Shown piece after piece: positions 27,440 to 35,781 of a stretch of DNA of 64,000 nt. The stretch covers positions 3,565,001 through 3,629,000 of the forward strand of contig NZ_CP094351.1 in assembly GCF_022807995.1 (NCBI RefSeq). Reading direction: 5' to 3'. Both the position numbers and the translations under genes were made by a program. Source of the stretch: Pseudomonas orientalis. GTDB lineage: Bacteria; Pseudomonadota; Gammaproteobacteria; Pseudomonadales; Pseudomonadaceae. Position 1 is the stretch's first letter, and the number at the start of each line of letters is the position of its first letter. Under the pieces are notes generated by a model, which saw only the letters and a list, made by a program, of their open reading frames with translations, was not told the DNA's origin and did not search any database.

Positions 27440-27916
27440 TCACATTGACGTCTTGCGCCGACTACGGGTCTGCACGCCGGCCCCCATCGCCAACCCCGCC
27501 GTACGCTCGAGTGCATCGGCAAAGGCCTGGCGATGCTCAGGCTCAATCTGCGACAGGAACAGCTCATCCACGGTGCTTTCGTAGATTTTCCACATTTTTT
27601 TGCGCAGCGTACGGCCTGCTTCGGTGATCGAGGCAAACGCCGCGCGGCCGTCACCGTCGGAACGCGAGCGCACCACCAGACCGTCCTTTTCCAGGCGGTC
27701 GACCAAACGCGTGAGGTTGTAGCGCTCAATGGCCAGCACATCGGCCAATTCATGCATACGGCGCGTGCCTTCAGGACCGCTTTCCAGGCCCCACAACGCG
27801 TCGTACCAGGCATACGGCGGCAGCTGCGCCTCGCTCAACCGGCGCTCGATCTCACGGATGACCGTCCTGTGGGCCCTGACAAAACGGAACCAGACATCAG
27901 GCTCTTTCGACGACAT
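27440..27916 (-). CDS. MarR family transcriptional regulator
   Basis: A 158-residue winged-helix MarR protein. The helix-turn-helix and wing are in MHELADVLAIERYNLTRLVDRLEKDGLVVRSRSDGDGRAAFASITEAG (about 54-101), flanked by dimerisation helices. ATG 27916 is chosen; the upstream TTG extension is unlikely. It lies between the E1-C-terminal-like gene, with which it is convergent (15 bases between stops), and the divergent AceE-like gene. TTGCAATTGCAA palindromes stand before both, making it their probable repressor. Ligand unknown; an alpha-keto acid or its precursor is a guess from the enzyme. Confidence 0.88.
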   Translation of the reverse strand: MSSKEPDVWFRFVRAHRTVIREIERRLSEAQLPPYAWYDALWGLESGPEGTRRMHELADVLAIERYNLTRLVDRLEKDGLVVRSRSDGDGRAAFASITEAGRTLRKKMWKIYESTVDELFLSQIEPEHRQAFADALERTAGLAMGAGVQTRSRRKTSM

Positions 27917-27940
27917 GCAACACCATCCGGGGAATTTCAA

Positions 27941-27999
27941 GAAGGTTGCAATAGTAGCTCATCCCGAGCTAAATTCCGGCATGTAGTTGCAATTGCAAC
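27941..27999. promoter_or_regulatory. MarR-type operator upstream of the AceE-like gene
   Basis: A perfect 14-bp palindrome GTTGCAATTGCAAC (27986-27999) and a partial copy GGTTGCAATAGTA (27944-27956) lie in the divergent marR/E1 gap. The first shares 12 bp with the palindrome at 26349-26362. Confidence 0.65.
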
Positions 28000-28060
28000 C
28001 ATATCGCAGCCCGCCCACAAGGCGCTCGCCGCCCGGAATCCGCCTACCCTGGAGTCTCAT

Positions 28061-30721
28061 ATGAACCCGAATAACGCAGCATCCCTGGACCATGATCCGC
28101 AGGAAACCCGCGAGTGGCTGGATTCCATCGAATCGGTGCTGTCTGCCGAAGGCCGCCCTCGCGCCCATTACCTGATCGACCAGCTGCTGGATTTCGACGT
28201 CGCGCGCCACGGCGACTTTTACGGGCGGGTGACCACCCCTTACGTCAACACCATTGCCACCGAACGCGAACTGCCCTACCCCGGTGACCTGGACATTGAA
28301 CGTCGGACCAATGCGTTTATTCGCTGGAATGCCATGGCGATGGTATTGCGTGCCGGCAAACACTCAGGCGTGGGTGGGCATATCGCGACCTATGCGTCAG
28401 CCGCGGTGCTGTACGACGTAGGCTTCGAGCATTTCTTCCGTGGCCGAACCGACACCTTCGACGGCGACCTGGTGTACATCCAGGGCCACTCCTCCCCTGG
28501 CATCTACGGCCGCGCGTATCTGGAAGGCCGCCTCGACGAAGCCCAGCTGGATAACTTTCGCCGCGAAGCCGGTGGCGAAGGGCTGTCTTCCTACCCTCAC
28601 CCACGGCTGATGCCGGACTTCTGGCAATTCCCTACGGTGTCCATGGGCCTGGGTCCGATCACGGCTGCTTACCAGGCGCGCTTCATGCGTTACCTGGAGT
28701 ATCGCGGCCTCAAGCAACACCAGGGTCGCAAGGTATGGGCGTTCCTCGGTGATGGCGAGATGGACCAGCCGGAATCCCTGGCCGCCATCTCCCTGGCCGG
28801 TCGCGAGAAACTCGACAACCTGATCTTCGTCGTCAACTGCAACCTGCAGCGCCTGGACGGCCCGGTGCGCGGTAATGCCAAGGTGATCCAGGAGTTCGAG
28901 AGTGTGTACCGCGCCGCCGGCTGGAACGTGATCAAGGTGATCTGGGGCGGTGGCTGGGACGCGCTGCTGGAAAAGGACCAGAGCGGCCTGCTGCGCCAGC
29001 GCATGATGGAATGCGTGGACGGCGATTATCAGAATTACAAATCCCAGAATGGCGCCTATGTGCGCGAGCATTTCTTCGGCAAATACCCGGAGTTGCTCGC
29101 ACTGGTTGCGCACATGTCCGACGACGATATCTGGAAACTCTCACGGGGCGGCCATGACCCGCTCAAGGTCTACAACGCCTACGCCGCCGCAGTGCGCCAC
29201 AAGGGCCAACCCACGGTGATCCTGGCCAAGACCGTCAAGGGCTTCGGCATGGGCGAAGCGGGCGAAGGCCAGAACATCAATCATCAATTGAAGAAGATGG
29301 GCGCCGACGCGGTAAAAGCCTTCCGCGACCGCTTCGGGCTGGAAGTGGACGATGACCTGCTCGACGAAATTCCTTACCTCAAGCCGGCGGCCGACAGCAC
29401 AGAAGCCCGCTATTTCAATGCCCGGCGCCAGGCGCTGGGCGGGTATGTGCCGGCCCGGCACACTGACGTTGCCCCGTTGACTGTCCCGCCCCTGTCCGCA
29501 TTCGCCACTCAACTCAAGGACACCGGCGAGCGCGCCATATCCACCACCATGGCGTTTGTACGCATCCTCGGCACGCTGCTCAAGGACCCGCATCTGGGCA
29601 AGCTGATCGTCCCCATCGTGCCGGACGAGTCGCGCACCTTCGGCATGGAGAGCCTGTTCCGGCAGATCGGCATCCATTCCGCCGTCGGCCAGCTTTACAC
29701 CCCCCAGGACGCCGGGCAACTGAGCTACTACAAAGAGAGCAAGGACGGACAGATCATGCAGGAAGGCCTGAATGAATCGGGTGCCATTTCCTCATGGATC
29801 GCGGCAAGTACGTCCTACAGCAACCACGGCCTGACGACGGTACCGTTCTATATTTTCTACTCGATGTTCGGCTTTCAGCGCGTCGGCGACCTGGCCTGGG
29901 CGGCAGGTGATGCGCGAGCCCGCGGATTTCTGCTGGGTGCCACGGCCGGGCGCACCACCCTGATGGGTGAAGGGTTGCAGCATGACGACGGGCACAGCCA
30001 TATCCTGGCGTCGGTGATTCCGTGCTGCGTGGCCTACGATCCAACCTTTTCCTACGAGCTGGCGGTGATTATTCGCGAGGGCATGCGGCGCATGTATGTT
30101 GAACAGGAAGACATTTACTACTACATCACCCTGCTCAACGAGAACTACCCGCACCCGGCCATGCCCGAAGGCGTGGAGGATGGGATTCTCAAGGGCATGT
30201 ATCCGCTGAGCTCACACCCGGATGCCAGGGTGCAGTTGATGGGCAGTGGTTCGATCCTGCGCGAAGTCATCGCTGCAGCGGCACTGCTCCAGGAAGACTT
30301 CGCTGTAAACAGCGATGTGTGGAGCGTCACCAGCCTGACCGAGTTGCGCCGTAACGGCCATGCTGTAGAGCGCTGGAACTTGCTGCATCCGGAAAGCGAG
30401 CCACGCCTGAGCTACGTGGAAAACTGCCTGGCGGGTAGAACCGGGCCAGTAGTGGTCACCACGGACTATATGAAATTATTCGCTGATCAGATTCGCCCCT
30501 TCGTACACGGCCGCCGCTTTGTGGCACTGGGAACCGATGGTTTCGGGCAGTCGGATACCCGGGAAGCGTTGCGCGAGTTTTTTGAAGTGGACCGCCACTT
30601 CATCGTGCTGGCGGCGCTGAAGGCACTGGCGGATGACGGTGTGATCGGTCGGGACAAACTCACAGAGGCTATCAACCGCTACGGGATCAACGTCGACAAG
30701 ACTGACCCCGTAACGGTCTGA
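28061..30721 (+). CDS. Homodimeric AceE-type 2-oxoacid dehydrogenase E1 (pyruvate or 2-oxobutyrate)
   Basis: An 886-residue thiamine-diphosphate E1 of the AceE type. The ThDP motif runs from GDGEMDQPE to FVVNCN near 230-260, the catalytic Glu is in QEGLNESGAIS (near 570), and the active-site His loop is EGLQHDDGHSH. ATG 28061 with GGAG 7 bases upstream is right; the open frame from 27533 runs through the marR gene. No E2 or E3 genes follow, so it must use subunits encoded elsewhere or act alone. P. putida MdeB (2-oxobutyrate dehydrogenase E1 beside methionine gamma-lyase) is a comparable orphan AceE paralogue, but no mdeA is present here. Regulation by the adjacent MarR is likely. Confidence 0.88.
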   Translation: MNPNNAASLDHDPQETREWLDSIESVLSAEGRPRAHYLIDQLLDFDVARHGDFYGRVTTPYVNTIATERELPYPGDLDIERRTNAFIRWNAMAMVLRAGKHSGVGGHIATYASAAVLYDVGFEHFFRGRTDTFDGDLVYIQGHSSPGIYGRAYLEGRLDEAQLDNFRREAGGEGLSSYPHPRLMPDFWQFPTVSMGLGPITAAYQARFMRYLEYRGLKQHQGRKVWAFLGDGEMDQPESLAAISLAGREKLDNLIFVVNCNLQRLDGPVRGNAKVIQEFESVYRAAGWNVIKVIWGGGWDALLEKDQSGLLRQRMMECVDGDYQNYKSQNGAYVREHFFGKYPELLALVAHMSDDDIWKLSRGGHDPLKVYNAYAAAVRHKGQPTVILAKTVKGFGMGEAGEGQNINHQLKKMGADAVKAFRDRFGLEVDDDLLDEIPYLKPAADSTEARYFNARRQALGGYVPARHTDVAPLTVPPLSAFATQLKDTGERAISTTMAFVRILGTLLKDPHLGKLIVPIVPDESRTFGMESLFRQIGIHSAVGQLYTPQDAGQLSYYKESKDGQIMQEGLNESGAISSWIAASTSYSNHGLTTVPFYIFYSMFGFQRVGDLAWAAGDARARGFLLGATAGRTTLMGEGLQHDDGHSHILASVIPCCVAYDPTFSYELAVIIREGMRRMYVEQEDIYYYITLLNENYPHPAMPEGVEDGILKGMYPLSSHPDARVQLMGSGSILREVIAAAALLQEDFAVNSDVWSVTSLTELRRNGHAVERWNLLHPESEPRLSYVENCLAGRTGPVVVTTDYMKLFADQIRPFVHGRRFVALGTDGFGQSDTREALREFFEVDRHFIVLAALKALADDGVIGRDKLTEAINRYGINVDKTDPVTV

Positions 30722-30722
30722 G

Positions 30723-31562
30723 TCACTGGACCGGCGTTGGCAGGGCAGGAATTGCCTCTGTCGGCGCCGGCAGGCTGGGGTTGGTCGGCGCGGGGGCGGA
30801 CTCAATAGCCGGTGTCTCTGGTGTCTCTGGTGTCTCTGGTGTCGCTTGCGGTGCTGGCTGTACGCCAGGCGCGATGGGTGCAGCCTCGGGTGGTGGCGCC
30901 AGTGGCTGCGCAGCAGCTGGGGTTGCCGGCGTCTCCTGCGGTGTCCCAAGCTTCTCGGCGGCCGGCGCGGCTTTCGGTTCCGGTATGCCAAGCTCATCCT
31001 TGGGCTTCTCGGGTATATGCGCCGCCTGCTTCACTTCCTGGGGCAGGAACACATCGACCAAGGCAAAGTAACGCTCATAGAACTTGGGCGCCGAGACGGT
31101 CTCGCTCGCCACCTTGACCATCGAGTCATCGGTGGAGCCGATGGGCATCGACACCGAACCCAGCACCCCGACCCCCAGACTTGCGGAGTTGTTGACCTTC
31201 TTCAGCGCATAGCGGTCCTGCAAGGCGTTGGCAAACATCGTCGAGTGATTGCTGCCTTTGCCATCAGCGGCACACACCACGTTGAAGCTGATCTGCAGGT
31301 GGGTCTCGCCGGTCTGCTGGAAACTCTTGTTACCCGCCACCAGCTTGGGGTCACTGCTGGTGATGATATAGCCCTGGCTCAGCAGCGCACGACGCGCCGC
31401 TTCACAGGCCGCCACATCGCTCACCGGGTAGTCGCGGGAAAACGTACCGGAGTCGTCGAAATTCTCATGTTCGTAGATAGCGGTCTTGGGTGACGAGCAG
31501 CCCGCCGCGCCCGCCAGCACCAGCGCCAACCCGAGGTTTCGCAAGTGAAATGATGTCGACAT
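30723..31562 (-). CDS. DUF2242-like lipoprotein with proline-rich tail
   Basis: A 279-residue predicted lipoprotein: signal peptide with lipobox LAGAAGC (Cys22), then a conserved ~150-residue domain (YPVSDVAACEAARRALLSQGYIITSSDPKLVAGNKSFQQ) that I associate with the DUF2242 family. The last ~110 residues are low-complexity Pro/Ala/Glu with a PET triplet run (TPETPETPETPA). It probably sits in the outer membrane with the Pro-rich part extending through the periplasm. It ends 1 base from the convergent E1 stop. Function unknown. Confidence 0.75.
   Translation of the reverse strand: MSTSFHLRNLGLALVLAGAAGCSSPKTAIYEHENFDDSGTFSRDYPVSDVAACEAARRALLSQGYIITSSDPKLVAGNKSFQQTGETHLQISFNVVCAADGKGSNHSTMFANALQDRYALKKVNNSASLGVGVLGSVSMPIGSTDDSMVKVASETVSAPKFYERYFALVDVFLPQEVKQAAHIPEKPKDELGIPEPKAAPAAEKLGTPQETPATPAAAQPLAPPPEAAPIAPGVQPAPQATPETPETPETPAIESAPAPTNPSLPAPTEAIPALPTPVQ
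30811..30846. repeat. 9-bp tandem repeat in the lipoprotein tail
   Basis: GGTGTCTCT occurs three times in a row from 30811 with a degenerate fourth unit (GGTGTCGCT at 30838). It encodes the TPE/PET repeats; the 9-bp period keeps the frame when unit number varies. Confidence 0.85.
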
Positions 31563-31797
31563 CGAAAATCCTGAGAAAAACAGTCCGGGCGGTATTGTGC
31601 AACAGAACGAGGTGTTGGCGCGCGCATTCCTGTCGGTAAAACGTCACAGACTTTTGTAATAGCAGCGCTGCGGACTATGACAAGTTTGTTTACAACTTAT
31701 TCCGCAACTTCCTATCATCGCATTGGGTGCGTTGCTGCATACGGCACAGCGCAGGTTAAATGATGAGCATTGGTCGGGCCGCCAATGGAGACTTGTC

Positions 31798-33141
31798 GTG
31801 CCTGATAAACAGCCTGCCATTCCTCGCCCCCAGCGTTTGACCGAGGGCGCCCTGTCTGCCCTTGAACGCTTTTCACACATTGAGGCCGTCAGCGGCATCG
31901 TCCTGCTGCTGGCCGCCATCGTGGCCTTGATCTGGGCCAACAGCCCGGCGGCCGACACCTATGAGCACTTCTGGAATACGCCGTTGACCCTTGGATTGGG
32001 CGACTACAGCGTGTCGCGCTCCCTGCACTTTCTGGTCAATGACGGCCTGATGACCATCTTCTTTCTGGTGGTGGGCGCCGAGATCCGTCAGGAAATAAAG
32101 GACGGTGCGCTCGCCAACCTGAAGCTGGCCACCCTGCCGCTGGGTGCTGCGCTGGGCGGCGTACTGATGCCGGCGATCATCTACACCCTGCTCAACCACG
32201 GCACCGCCGCCGCCAGTGGCTGGGCCGTGCCCACCGCGACAGACATCGCCTTTGCCGTCGGCGTGCTGGCCCTGTTGGGCAAGTCGATTCCCAGTGGCGT
32301 GCGCATTTTGCTGCTGGCCCTGGCAATCATCGATGACATCATGGCGATCCTGATCATTGCCGTGTTCTTCACCGCCAGCCTCGATTACATGGGGCTGGTG
32401 ATTGCCGCGGCCGGGCTGGCGCTGGTGCTGGTTTTCCAGCGCATGGGCATCGGCAAGGCCGTAATCTACCTGCTGCCCGGAGCAATCGTGTGGTTCGGCC
32501 TGCTCAAGACCGGCGTTCACCCGACCCTCGCCGGCGTGATTCTGGGGCTGATGACGCCGGTCAATTCCAAACCCGCCACCGAGCGCCCGCTGGACACCAT
32601 CGGCCGTACGTTCGACGAATTGATGGAGCGCTTCTCCCGGGCGCCTGAAGACCCTCGACACGTTGCCCAGCCACTCAAGCAACTGCGCCAGGCACAGCGC
32701 GAGCTGTTACCGCCCGTGCAGCGGGTGCAATCGGCGTTGCACCCGTGGGTGGCGTTCGGCGTGATGCCGCTGTTCGCACTGGCCAACGCCGGTGTAAGCC
32801 TGAGCGGCTTCAACCTGGACGATCCCCTGCCCCACGGCGTGTTCATAGGCGTTATCTTTGCTCTGGTGCTGGGCAAACCCCTGGGGGTGATGCTGGCGAG
32901 TGTCGCGCTGGTCAAGCTCAACCTGTGCAAGCTGCCGGACGGCGTGACCTGGGCAGGTGTCGCTCTGGTGGGTCTGCTGGCGGGGATCGGTTTCACCATG
33001 TCGATCTTTATCTCGTCCCTGGCGTTCTCCGACCCGGCTTTGCTGTCGGCGGCAAAACTGAGCGTGTTGACAGCCTCGACCCTGGCCGCAGTCATCGGGC
33101 TGACCTGGGGCAAACTCAAGTTCTCGGGCAAGAAGACGTAA
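31798..33141 (+). CDS. nhaA: Na+/H+ antiporter NhaA
   Basis: A 447-residue inner-membrane sodium/proton antiporter with about 12 helices. The functional [14 protein letters not shown] and the [25 protein letters not shown] block with the unwound TDIAFA segment are clear. The paired aspartates are in [18 protein letters not shown], matching Asp163/Asp164 of E. coli NhaA. The GTG start at 31798 is supported by TGGAG 8 bases upstream; the frame remains open further upstream but without plausible signals. It expels Na+ or Li+ at alkaline pH. Transcription is monocistronic, ending at hairpins from 33154. Confidence 0.93.
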   Translation: MPDKQPAIPRPQRLTEGALSALERFSHIEAVSGIVLLLAAIVALIWANSPAADTYEHFWNTPLTLGLGDYSVSRSLHFLVNDGLMTIFFLVVGAEIRQEIKDGALANLKLATLPLGAALGGVLMPAIIYTLLNHGTAAASGWAVPTATDIAFAVGVLALLGKSIPSGVRILLLALAIIDDIMAILIIAVFFTASLDYMGLVIAAAGLALVLVFQRMGIGKAVIYLLPGAIVWFGLLKTGVHPTLAGVILGLMTPVNSKPATERPLDTIGRTFDELMERFSRAPEDPRHVAQPLKQLRQAQRELLPPVQRVQSALHPWVAFGVMPLFALANAGVSLSGFNLDDPLPHGVFIGVIFALVLGKPLGVMLASVALVKLNLCKLPDGVTWAGVALVGLLAGIGFTMSIFISSLAFSDPALLSAAKLSVLTASTLAAVIGLTWGKLKFSGKKT

Positions 33142-33153
33142 GAATCCCAAGCT

Positions 33154-33180
33154 GATCGTTCCCACGCCGTGGGAACGATC
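33154..33180. repeat. GATCGTTCCCAC hairpin repeat
   Basis: GATCGTTCCCAC (33154-33165) and GTGGGAACGATC (33169-33180) are perfect 12-bp arms around GCC. The same GATCGTTCCCACG sequence is a familiar dispersed hairpin in fluorescens-group genomes. Here it lies just past nhaA and may act as its terminator or mRNA stabiliser. Confidence 0.7.
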
Positions 33181-33205
33181 AAGCTACAGGCTTTAACACG
33201 CGCAA

Positions 33206-33241
33206 AAAAAGACCCCGGCCTTTTCAGGACGGGGTCTTTTT
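33206..33241. terminator. Bidirectional terminator between nhaA and ppiD
   Basis: AAAAAGACCCCG (33206-33217) pairs with CGGGGTCTTTTT (33230-33241), giving A/T tracts on both sides that can stop transcripts from either direction. Confidence 0.9.
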
Positions 33242-33254
33242 ATTCAAGCCAACA

Positions 33255-35129
33255 TCAGAACTTCTTGATGTCTGCCTGGGTTTCCAGCTGCTTGCGATAC
33301 GCCGCGAAGTCCTGCTGGCCGATACGGGAAGCGAGGAAGCGGCGGTATTGCGCCTTTTCTTCGTCCGTAGGGGCTGCCGCTTCGTTGACGCCGTTCAAGC
33401 GCACGATCATCAGGCTACCGTCGCGCAGAGTGACGGTGGTGAAGGTCGGCTTGTCCTTGGCCGCAGGCTTGGGCATACGGAACAGCGCCTGCAGCACGGC
33501 AGGGTCGACGCCTTCCTGGGCACGGGTGGCAGCTTCAGTCACCTTCCATGCCTGGCCGTCAATCGGCTGGTCCAGTGCGGTCTTGCCATCACGCAGGCTG
33601 GCGATCAACTCGTCGGCATGGGTTTTGGCGGCAGCGCTCGCACGCTCCTTGGTCATCTGCGTGCGGATCGCCGCCTCAACCTTTTCCAGCGGCAACTGGG
33701 CAGGCTTGAGGTGTTCTTTGGCGCGCAGCACGATGATGGTTTCCGGGTCCAGCTCGATGGCGCTGCTGTTGGCACCCTCATCCAGCACTTCCGGACTGAA
33801 CGCAGCGGTGACCACGGCACGGTTGGCCGCGACGCCTTCGCCGCCTTCACGGCCGAACGGCGCCGAGGTGTGTACGGTCAGTTTCAGATCGGACGCCGGC
33901 TGGGCCAGGTCGGACGCTTCGAATGCCGCATCTTCCAACTGCTTGGTCGCTTCGACAAAGCGCTGTTCAACCTGCTGGGTCTTGAGCTCGCGGGTCAGCT
34001 TGTCTTTCAGGCTGGCGAACGTCGGCACCTCTGGCGCTTCAACGCCCAACAGCTTGATCAAGTGCCAACCGAAGGCGCTACGCACCGGTGCGGACACCTG
34101 GTCCTGCTTCAAGCCATACAGCGCCGTTTCGAAGTCCGGATCGTAGACGCCGGGACCGGCAAAGCCCAGATCGCCGCCGTTGTTGGCCGAGCCCGGATCC
34201 TGGGAGAACTCCTTGGCCAGGGCGTCAAACTGTTCGCCCTTGGCCAGGCGCGCCTGGATGTCTTCGATCTTGGCCTTGGCTTGCGCCTCGGTGACCTTGT
34301 CGTTGACCTCAATCAGAATGTGCGCGGCACGACGCTGTTCGGCGAGGTTGGCGGTTTCTTTCTCGTAGGCGGCCTGCAGCTCATCGTCCTTGACGGTGAC
34401 CTGGTCGAAGAAAGACGACTTCTTCAGTTCCAGGTAGTCGATGACGACCTGGTCCGGGGTCATGAACTCCTTGGCGTGCTGGTCGTAGTAGGCCTTGACT
34501 TCGTCGTCGGTGAGTTTCACCGCCGCCGGGTCAGCCTTGATGTTGACGGTGGCGAAATCGCGGGTCTGTTTTTCCAGACGAGCAAATGCCAGTACCTCGG
34601 CATCGGTCACGAAACCACTGCCGGCGATGCCTGCGCGTACCTGGCCGATCAGCATTTCCTGGGTCATCATCTGACGGAATTGCAGGCGGCTGTAGCCCAG
34701 TTGACGGATCACCTGGTCAAAGCGCTCGGCGTTGAACTGGCCATCCACCTGGAACTCGGGCGTCTGCAGGATCACCTGGTCCAAAGCCGCTTCCGAGAAG
34801 CCGAACTTGGAATCTGCGGCGCCTTGCAGCAGCAGCTTGCGATCGATCAGGCCCTTGAGCGCAGCGTCGCGCAGCAGTTTTTCGTCCAACAGGGAAGCAT
34901 CGAAATCCTTGCCCAGTTGTTGCATCAGCTGGCGCCGTTGCATATCGACAGCCTGGCTCAATTCGGTCTGGGTGATTTCCTCACCGTTGACCTTGGCCAC
35001 GTCCTGCTTGTTATTACCCGAGGCCTGGAAAATAGCCTCGATACCGGTAAAAGCCATCAATGCGACGATGATCCCGATAATGGTCTTGGCAATCCAGCCT
35101 TGTGAATTGTCCCTGATATTTTGCAGCAT
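33255..35129 (-). CDS. ppiD: Periplasmic peptidyl-prolyl isomerase/chaperone PpiD
   Basis: A 624-residue inner-membrane-anchored SurA-like chaperone. The N-terminal MLQNIRDNSQGWIAKTIIGIIVALMAFTGI is a cytoplasmic stub plus one helix. A SurA-N-like domain follows, then a parvulin PPIase domain near 265-365 (RRAAHILIEV ... FDALAKEFSQDPGSANNGGDLGF ... FGWHLIKLLG), then a long C-terminal helical region. It acts at the Sec exit on newly translocated outer-membrane proteins. Downstream of hupB and lon, the usual order. Family length is normal. Confidence 0.93.
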   Translation of the reverse strand: MLQNIRDNSQGWIAKTIIGIIVALMAFTGIEAIFQASGNNKQDVAKVNGEEITQTELSQAVDMQRRQLMQQLGKDFDASLLDEKLLRDAALKGLIDRKLLLQGAADSKFGFSEAALDQVILQTPEFQVDGQFNAERFDQVIRQLGYSRLQFRQMMTQEMLIGQVRAGIAGSGFVTDAEVLAFARLEKQTRDFATVNIKADPAAVKLTDDEVKAYYDQHAKEFMTPDQVVIDYLELKKSSFFDQVTVKDDELQAAYEKETANLAEQRRAAHILIEVNDKVTEAQAKAKIEDIQARLAKGEQFDALAKEFSQDPGSANNGGDLGFAGPGVYDPDFETALYGLKQDQVSAPVRSAFGWHLIKLLGVEAPEVPTFASLKDKLTRELKTQQVEQRFVEATKQLEDAAFEASDLAQPASDLKLTVHTSAPFGREGGEGVAANRAVVTAAFSPEVLDEGANSSAIELDPETIIVLRAKEHLKPAQLPLEKVEAAIRTQMTKERASAAAKTHADELIASLRDGKTALDQPIDGQAWKVTEAATRAQEGVDPAVLQALFRMPKPAAKDKPTFTTVTLRDGSLMIVRLNGVNEAAAPTDEEKAQYRRFLASRIGQQDFAAYRKQLETQADIKKF

Positions 35130-35199
35130 GCGTCCCCCAGAAACGGTTGAACATCAAAAATTGGCAACCGTGGAGCGTGGGTAGAATCCGGATAGAAGA

Positions 35200-35223
35200 A
35201 AGGCGCATCCGAGGATGCGCCTT
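35200..35223 (-). terminator. Terminator downstream of the tRNA relic
   Basis: AAGGCGCATCC (35200-35210) pairs with GGATGCGCCTT (35213-35223). On the minus strand a TTTCTTCT tract follows, so it ends a leftward transcript, probably the hupB/tRNA unit. Confidence 0.75.
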
Positions 35224-35231
35224 CTCGTAAC

Positions 35232-35307
35232 TGGCGGAGCGGACGGGGGTTTGAACTCTGACCCCCGGCGTGGCAACCCGATGGATATTCGGGCCAGCTA
35301 CCGCTCC
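35232..35307 (-). pseudogene. Degenerate tRNA-Asp gene
   Basis: 76 bases on the minus strand between hupB and ppiD. It keeps a perfect 7-bp acceptor stem (GGAGCGG with CCGCTCC) and an encoded GCCA end. It also matches tRNA-Asp in GGAGCGGTAG, in CACGCCGGGGGTC and in the 3' CCCGTCCGCTCCGCCA. The D arm is unrecognisable, the anticodon position reads GCC instead of GTC, the anticodon stem has a mismatch and the T stem (AGAGT/CCCGT) cannot pair. It does not fold as a normal tRNA, so I call it a relic. Confidence 0.65.
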
Positions 35308-35360
35308 GCTGCCAGGCCAGACCTGCGTCCGACCCGGGTAAGCAAAGGCTTGATCGAAGC

Positions 35361-35633
35361 TTAGTTAACGGCTTCTTTCAGGGCTTTACCGGCTTTGAAA
35401 CCTGGTTTCTTGGCAGCAGCGATTTGCAGTGCTTTGCCGGTCTGTGGGTTACGGCCAGTACGAGCTGGGCGGTCAGTCACAGAGAAAGTACCGAAGCCTA
35501 CCAGTACCACGGAGTCGCCGGCCTTCAGAGCGCCAGTGACGGATTCGATTACTGCGTCCAGCGCACGGCCGGCAGCAGCTTTCGGGATATCAGCGGATGC
35601 AGCGATAGCATCAATCAGTTCCGACTTGTTCAC
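35361..35633 (-). CDS. hupB: DNA-binding protein HU-beta
   Basis: A 90-residue histone-like protein. The signature [22 protein letters not shown] lies on the DNA-binding arm, after the dimerising N-terminal helices ([32 protein letters not shown]). It compacts DNA as a homodimer or with HU-alpha. It lies between lon and ppiD as in other pseudomonads. An AT-rich promoter region of about 150 bases separates it from lon. Confidence 0.97.
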   Translation of the reverse strand: MNKSELIDAIAASADIPKAAAGRALDAVIESVTGALKAGDSVVLVGFGTFSVTDRPARTGRNPQTGKALQIAAAKKPGFKAGKALKEAVN

Positions 35634-35781
35634 TCTAAGTCCCCTTATATATCTATGAGTATGATTCTAAGTTTTTTGGTAAAAGCAAAAACCAGTGCTG
35701 GATGGCCTACAGACACTTAAGAGCCGCTTTATAACAAGGGCTCTAAAAAGCTGTCAAGGAAGCCCCCCAGGCTCCAACACT

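Noticed and set aside
27533..28060. N-terminal extension of the AceE-like protein
   Set aside because: It runs antisense through marR; E1 homology and GGAG support ATG 28061.
33348..35105. 585-codon open frame opposite ppiD
   Set aside because: Antisense to a clear PpiD; no start signals and no domain.
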